Positions 60,508-64,000 of a stretch of DNA of 64,000 nt are shown piece after piece. The first letter of the stretch is position 1, and each line of letters starts with the position of its first letter. Origin of the DNA: Bacteroidota bacterium (lineage in GTDB: Bacteria; Bacteroidota; Bacteroidia; Chitinophagales; BACL12); assembly GCA_016706865.1 (NCBI GenBank), contig JADJIS010000001.1, forward strand, positions 186,001 through 250,000. Reading direction: 5' to 3'. Made by a program: the position numbers and the translations under genes. Below the pieces are notes generated by a model. The model was not told where the DNA came from. It worked only from the letters and a program-made list of their open reading frames with translations, and did not search any database.

Positions 60508-62612
60508 TTAACCAACTGATACTTTTCCTTTTGATTTAGCAATTACCTCTTCTGCAACAGATGTTGGAGCAGGGGCGAAATGCGAGAACTCAAGAATGGA
60601 TGTTGCACGTCCTGAAGTGATTGTTCTCAGTTGTGTAACATAACCAAACATTTCACTCAACGGAACTTTTGCTTTGATAACGGTTGCATTGTTCTTATTG
60701 TCGAAACCTTCAATCATTCCTCTTCTTCTGTTCAAGTCACCAATTACATCTCCCATATGATCTTCCGGAGTAATTACTTCCAATTTCATGATAGGTTCCA
60801 ATAATTGAGGTCCTGCATGTTTACCTGAATCGCGGAAAGCGATCTTGGCAGCCATTTCGAAAGAGAAAGCATCGGAGTCAACTGCGTGGAAGGAACCGTC
60901 AAATAAACGTACTTTCATACTGTCTAACTGATATCCGGCCAATACGCCTGTATTCATTGCTTCCTTAAATCCTTTTTCCACAGATGGAATATATTCACGA
61001 GGAATTGATCCTCCGAAAATGTCGTTCACGAATTGTAAACCAATATGTCCTTCATCCGCAGGTCCGATCTCAAACTGGATATCAGCGAATTTACCGCGAC
61101 CACCCGTTTGTTTCTTGTAAGTTTCTCTGTGTTTGATCGTTTTAGTGAAGGATTCTTTGTAAGCAACCTCAGGAGCACCCTGATTTACTTCAATTTTAAA
61201 TTCACGTTTCAAACGGTCAACAATGATCTCCAAGTGTAACTCACCCATTCCACGAACAACAGTCTGACCTGTTTCTTCATCGAACATTACTTTAAATGTT
61301 GGATCTTCTTCCGCTAATTTGGAAAGAGCCATACCCAGTTTATCCACTTCCGCCTGCACTTTAGGCTCAATCGCCAATCCGATAACCGGATCAGGGAATT
61401 TGATGCTTTCAATGCAATAGGATTATTTTCGTCGCATAAAGTATCACCTGTTCTGATATCCTTGAAACCAACTGCTGCTCCAATATCACCTGCTTCGATA
61501 GTATCGAGTGGGTTTTGTTTATTGGCATGCATTTGAAGAATACGGGAAATACGTTCTTTTTTACCTGTGCGCACATTCAAAACATAAGAACCCGCATCCA
61601 ACTTACCGGAATAAACCCGGAAGAATGCCAAACGACCAACAAAAGGATCGGTCATGATCTTAAACGCAAGAGCTGTAAAAGGTTCTTTTACATCTGGTTT
61701 GCGGAAAACTTCTTCCTCTGTATCAGGATTAATACCTTTAACACCTTCAATATCTAAAGGAGAAGGAAGATAACGCACAACAGCATCCAGCATAAACTGA
61801 ACACCTTTATTTTTAAATGCAGAACCACAAAGCATAGGAATGATAGCGATATCAATAGTTGCCTTGCGAATTGCATTAATTAATTCAGTTTCTGTGATAG
61901 AATCCGGATTGTCGAAATATTTTTCCAATAAAGCATCATCGTATTCAGCAACTGCTTCCACTAGATGATTTCTGTATTCGATTACCAGGTCTTTCATATC
62001 TTCCGGAATTGGCACTTCCTTATAAGTCATACCCTGAGTTGCATCATCCCAAACAATTGCTTTGTTCGTGATAAGGTCAACAATTCCAATGAAAGTTTCT
62101 TCCGCACCGATAGGTAATACAAGAGGAACCGGATTTGCGCCCAACATTTCTTTCACTTGTTTTACAACTTCAAGAAAATCGGCACCTGCGCGGTCCATTT
62201 TGTTTACAAAGCCCATACGGGGAACGCGGTAACGGTTAGCCTGGCGCCAAACTGTTTCTGATTGTGGTTCAACACCACCAACAGCACAGAATAATGCTAC
62301 CACACCATCCAATACGCGTAAAGAACGTTCCACCTCAACTGTAAAGTCAACGTGTCCCGGTGTATCAATGATATTTACTTTGTATTCGTCGTTTTTGTAT
62401 ACCCAATGTGTAGTTGTAGCAGCAGAAGTGATCGTGATACCACGTTCTTTCTCCTGTTCCATCCAGTCCATTGTTGCAGCTCCATCGTGAACCTCACCAA
62501 TTTTGTGGGTTACACCTGTATAAAACAAAATACGCTCTGTTGTTGTCGTTTTACCGGCATCAATATGGGCTGCGATCCCAATGTTACGAGTGTATTTTAA
62601 ATCTCTTGCCAT
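60508..62612 (-). CDS. fusA: Elongation factor G, frameshifted
   Basis: Ribosomal translocase GTPase. The first frame (61314-62612) has AAHIDAGKTTTTERIL (G1), RGITIT (G2), DTPGHVDF (83-90) and NKMDRAG (137-143), and goes wrong after CDENNPIAL. The second frame (60508-61377) carries domains III-V, including MGELHLEIIVDRLKREFKIE and GYVTQLRTITSGRAT. Adding one G at about 61410 (TTGAAAG to TTGGAAAG) yields ...NPIALESIKFPDPVIGLAIEP... and a 701-residue EF-G. Essential gene, so an error in the consensus is likely. No tuf gene lies between it and rpsJ. Confidence 0.94.
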
Positions 62613-62631
62613 TTAATTATTCCTTTACTTA

Positions 62632-63099
62632 TTATGATTTAAAGTGAGCGAAAGCTTTATTCGCTTCAGCCATTTTATGAACGTCTTCTTTCTTTTTCAT
62701 TGTAGCTCCTTCGCCTTTAGCTGCTGCTACAATTTCAGCTGCTAATTTTTCCGCCATGGATTTACCACTGCGTTTGCGGCTGTATTGTATCAACCATTTC
62801 ATCGATAGAGAAACTTTGCGATCCGGACGAATTTCTGTTGGGATCTGGAAGTTAGCTCCACCGATACGGCGACTTTTTACTTCAACTCCTGGAGTTACGT
62901 TACTCAATGCTTTTTTCCAAACTTCGTATCCGCTTTCACCGGTTTGTTTTTCAACAAGATCCAATGCATCGTAGAAAATTCCGAATGTGATACTTTTTTT
63001 GCCTTGCCACATCATCATATTTACAAACCTTGTAACCACAGCGTCGTTAAACTTTGGGTCCAGGGGTAAATATCTTTTTTTAGGTTTTAGCTTACGCAT
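62632..63099 (-). CDS. rpsG: 30S ribosomal protein S7
   Basis: Head-assembly 16S rRNA binder at the mRNA exit/E site, 155 residues. MRKLKPKKRYLPLDPKFNDA, VTPGVEVKSRRIGGANFQIP and RKRSGKSMAEKLAAEIVAAA match. It follows rpsL by 26 bases, the standard str order. Confidence 0.98.
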   Translation of the reverse strand: MRKLKPKKRYLPLDPKFNDAVVTRFVNMMMWQGKKSITFGIFYDALDLVEKQTGESGYEVWKKALSNVTPGVEVKSRRIGGANFQIPTEIRPDRKVSLSMKWLIQYSRKRSGKSMAEKLAAEIVAAAKGEGATMKKKEDVHKMAEANKAFAHFKS

Positions 63100-63125
63100 T
63101 TATATTAGTTTCAATTTTTAATCAA

Positions 63126-63530
63126 TTATTTCTTTTTTGCCGGAGCAGCTACTGCACCTGCTTTTGGTCTCTTTGTTCCGTATTTTGAACGGCTTTTTCT
63201 GCGGTTATTCACACCGGCTGTATCCAACGCGCCGCGAACAATATGATAACGCACACCCGGAAGGTCTTTCACCCTGCCACCGCGTATCAACACGATAGAG
63301 TGTTCTTGTAGGTTATGTCCTTCGCCCGGAATGTAGGCAATGATCTCGGTTTGATTGGTTAAGCGCACTTTGGCAACTTTTCGAAGAGCAGAGTTTGGTT
63401 TCTTAGGGGTAGTAGTATATACCCTTGTGCAAACACCACGCTTTTGAGGGCATGAGTCAAGTGCACGGCTCTTACTGGGACTTTTTATAATTTCCCTTCC
63501 TTTGCGAACTAACTGTTGAATTGTAGGCAT
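63126..63530 (-). CDS. rpsL: 30S ribosomal protein S12
   Basis: Decoding-centre protein, 134 residues. MPTIQQLVRKGREIIKSPSK opens; the streptomycin-related loop YTTTPKKPNSALRKVAKVRL carries the wild-type lysines, and GRVKDLPGVRYHIVRGALD is intact. The C-terminus has a short lysine/alanine extension. First gene of the long operon; two promoter candidates lie upstream. Confidence 0.98.
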   Translation of the reverse strand: MPTIQQLVRKGREIIKSPSKSRALDSCPQKRGVCTRVYTTTPKKPNSALRKVAKVRLTNQTEIIAYIPGEGHNLQEHSIVLIRGGRVKDLPGVRYHIVRGALDTAGVNNRRKSRSKYGTKRPKAGAVAAPAKKK

Positions 63531-63568
63531 TCTAGCTTTTTACCTTTGATTTTTAAAATTTCGGGCTG

Positions 63569-63600
63569 CAAAAATAAGAAGAAGGAGCGATATTCACAAA
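63569..63600 (-). promoter_or_regulatory. Promoter P1 of the str/S10 operon
   Basis: On the minus strand TTTG (63597-63600), 20 bases, then TATTTTTG (63569-63576), followed by CAGCCCG. Both boxes match the Bacteroidota consensus at ideal spacing. The predicted start near 63565 gives a leader of about 35 bases before rpsL. Confidence 0.82.
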
Positions 63601-63724
63601 GGTATGTGCACAATTCCCGAAAGAAAGTGCAGGTAAGCCATTGCGAACTTTATCGGGGTTCACGCCCTTAATTCTACCTGCGGCCGTTTTTAATAACGGT
63701 TCCGTTTTTTGATTAAACGGGCTG

Positions 63725-63755
63725 CAAAGGTAGGTAACCTGTTTGTGATATGCAA
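63725..63755 (-). promoter_or_regulatory. Promoter P2 of the str/S10 operon
   Basis: On the minus strand TTG (63753-63755), 20 bases, TACCTTTG (63725-63732), again followed by CAGCCCG. The TTTGCAGCCCG string is identical to that at P1. The leader from this start would be about 190 bases. The 470-base region from 63531 to the right edge holds these promoters and repeats but no gene that I can support. Confidence 0.68.
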
Positions 63756-63845
63756 GGTACGGGTGAAAATAAATTCCAACTTGGTGGAAAAGAGGTGGAA
63801 AAGGCAACAAAAGGGAGAGGAAAAGCGTAAAAGGGAATCTGGATT

Positions 63846-63869
63846 AGTGGTGAATGGTGAATGGCGAGA
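63846..63869. repeat. Degenerate heptamer repeat tract
   Basis: AGTGGTGAATGGTGAATGGC holds two exact GGTGAAT heptamers and one degenerate unit, related to the tracts at 4895, 7796 and 27880. About 80 bases on, TGACGATTCACGAAA (63948-63962) repeats a 15-base string from 27942. Confidence 0.6.
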
Positions 63870-64000
63870 TTGCTCCTGCTGGACCGAATATTTGATGTAT
63901 TCTTTAAAAATTTCAAGGTTGGCCGGAGCGGACTCACGCCTCACGATTGACGATTCACGAAAGGCGCAGCCTGTAATTTAAAAATCGTGAACCTACACGC

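Noticed and set aside
63553..63981. Several overlapping 74-90 residue frames upstream of rpsL
   Set aside because: They overlap each other and the rpsL promoters in different frames, are low-complexity and carry repeat tracts; no family resemblance.
1..64000. Defence system, prophage, secondary-metabolite cluster or integron
   Set aside because: No matching genes were found on either strand; apart from the carotenoid genes, the accessory part consists of secreted proteins, an exporter and repeats.

Overview
The window is a chromosomal segment of an AT-rich member of the Bacteroidota. The evidence is the type IX secretion/gliding protein SprA, several secreted proteins with type IX sorting domains of both kinds, the split MutA/MutB methylmalonyl-CoA mutase, DUF4286 and FISUMP proteins, near-absence of Shine-Dalgarno sequences, and repeated promoter elements of the Bacteroidota form TAnnTTTG. 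I do not place it below phylum level, although the fused CrtYcd-type lycopene cyclase argues mildly against a typical flavobacterium.

Layout. 1-7.5 kb: a uvrD/pcrA helicase cut by the left edge, a membrane protein shaped like a two-TM ion channel but without a recognisable selectivity filter, recQ, and two type IX cargo proteins set among dispersed hairpin repeats. 7.8-12.6 kb: methylmalonyl-CoA mutase (mutA-mutB, minus strand), divergent from an enoyl-CoA hydratase and a FISUMP-domain protein. 12.8-24 kb: a Tyr-rich secreted protein, malic enzyme (maeB), ruvA and the giant sprA. 24.3-28.3 kb: gcvH, a VanZ-like protein, a TonB-family protein, a TPR protein and DUF4286. 28.4-32 kb: a compact carotenoid operon crtI-crtB-crtYcd-crtZ, predicted to end at zeaxanthin. 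32.2-36.6 kb: an ABC-2 exporter, a GNAT acetyltransferase, a cytochrome b5-like protein and a PfkB kinase. 36.7-45.2 kb: tRNA-Asn(GTT), a large repeat-containing adhesin-like cargo protein, a phosphodiesterase-TPR-sulfotransferase fusion, and two tandem paralogous secreted proteins. 45.7-63.5 kb: one long minus-strand str/S10/spc/alpha ribosomal operon (rpsL to rplQ), with two good promoters upstream of rpsL and a terminator after rplQ.

The most important caution is that at least six genes carry single small indels: mutA, the phosphodiesterase-sulfotransferase gene, rplE, rplD, rpsJ and fusA. Four of these are normally essential. Each is repaired by changing one or two bases in a homopolymer or a GA/CT tract. 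The simplest reading is uncorrected consensus errors, and these genes should not be called dead without raw reads.

I found no CRISPR array, prophage, insertion sequence or defence island. The items most worth a second look are the phosphodiesterase-TPR-sulfotransferase fusion, the filterless channel-like protein, a roughly 105-bp palindromic element present in two opposite-facing copies about 21 kb apart, a second hairpin repeat that supplies a gene's stop codon, and the exact 243-nt internal repeats of the adhesin-like gene.
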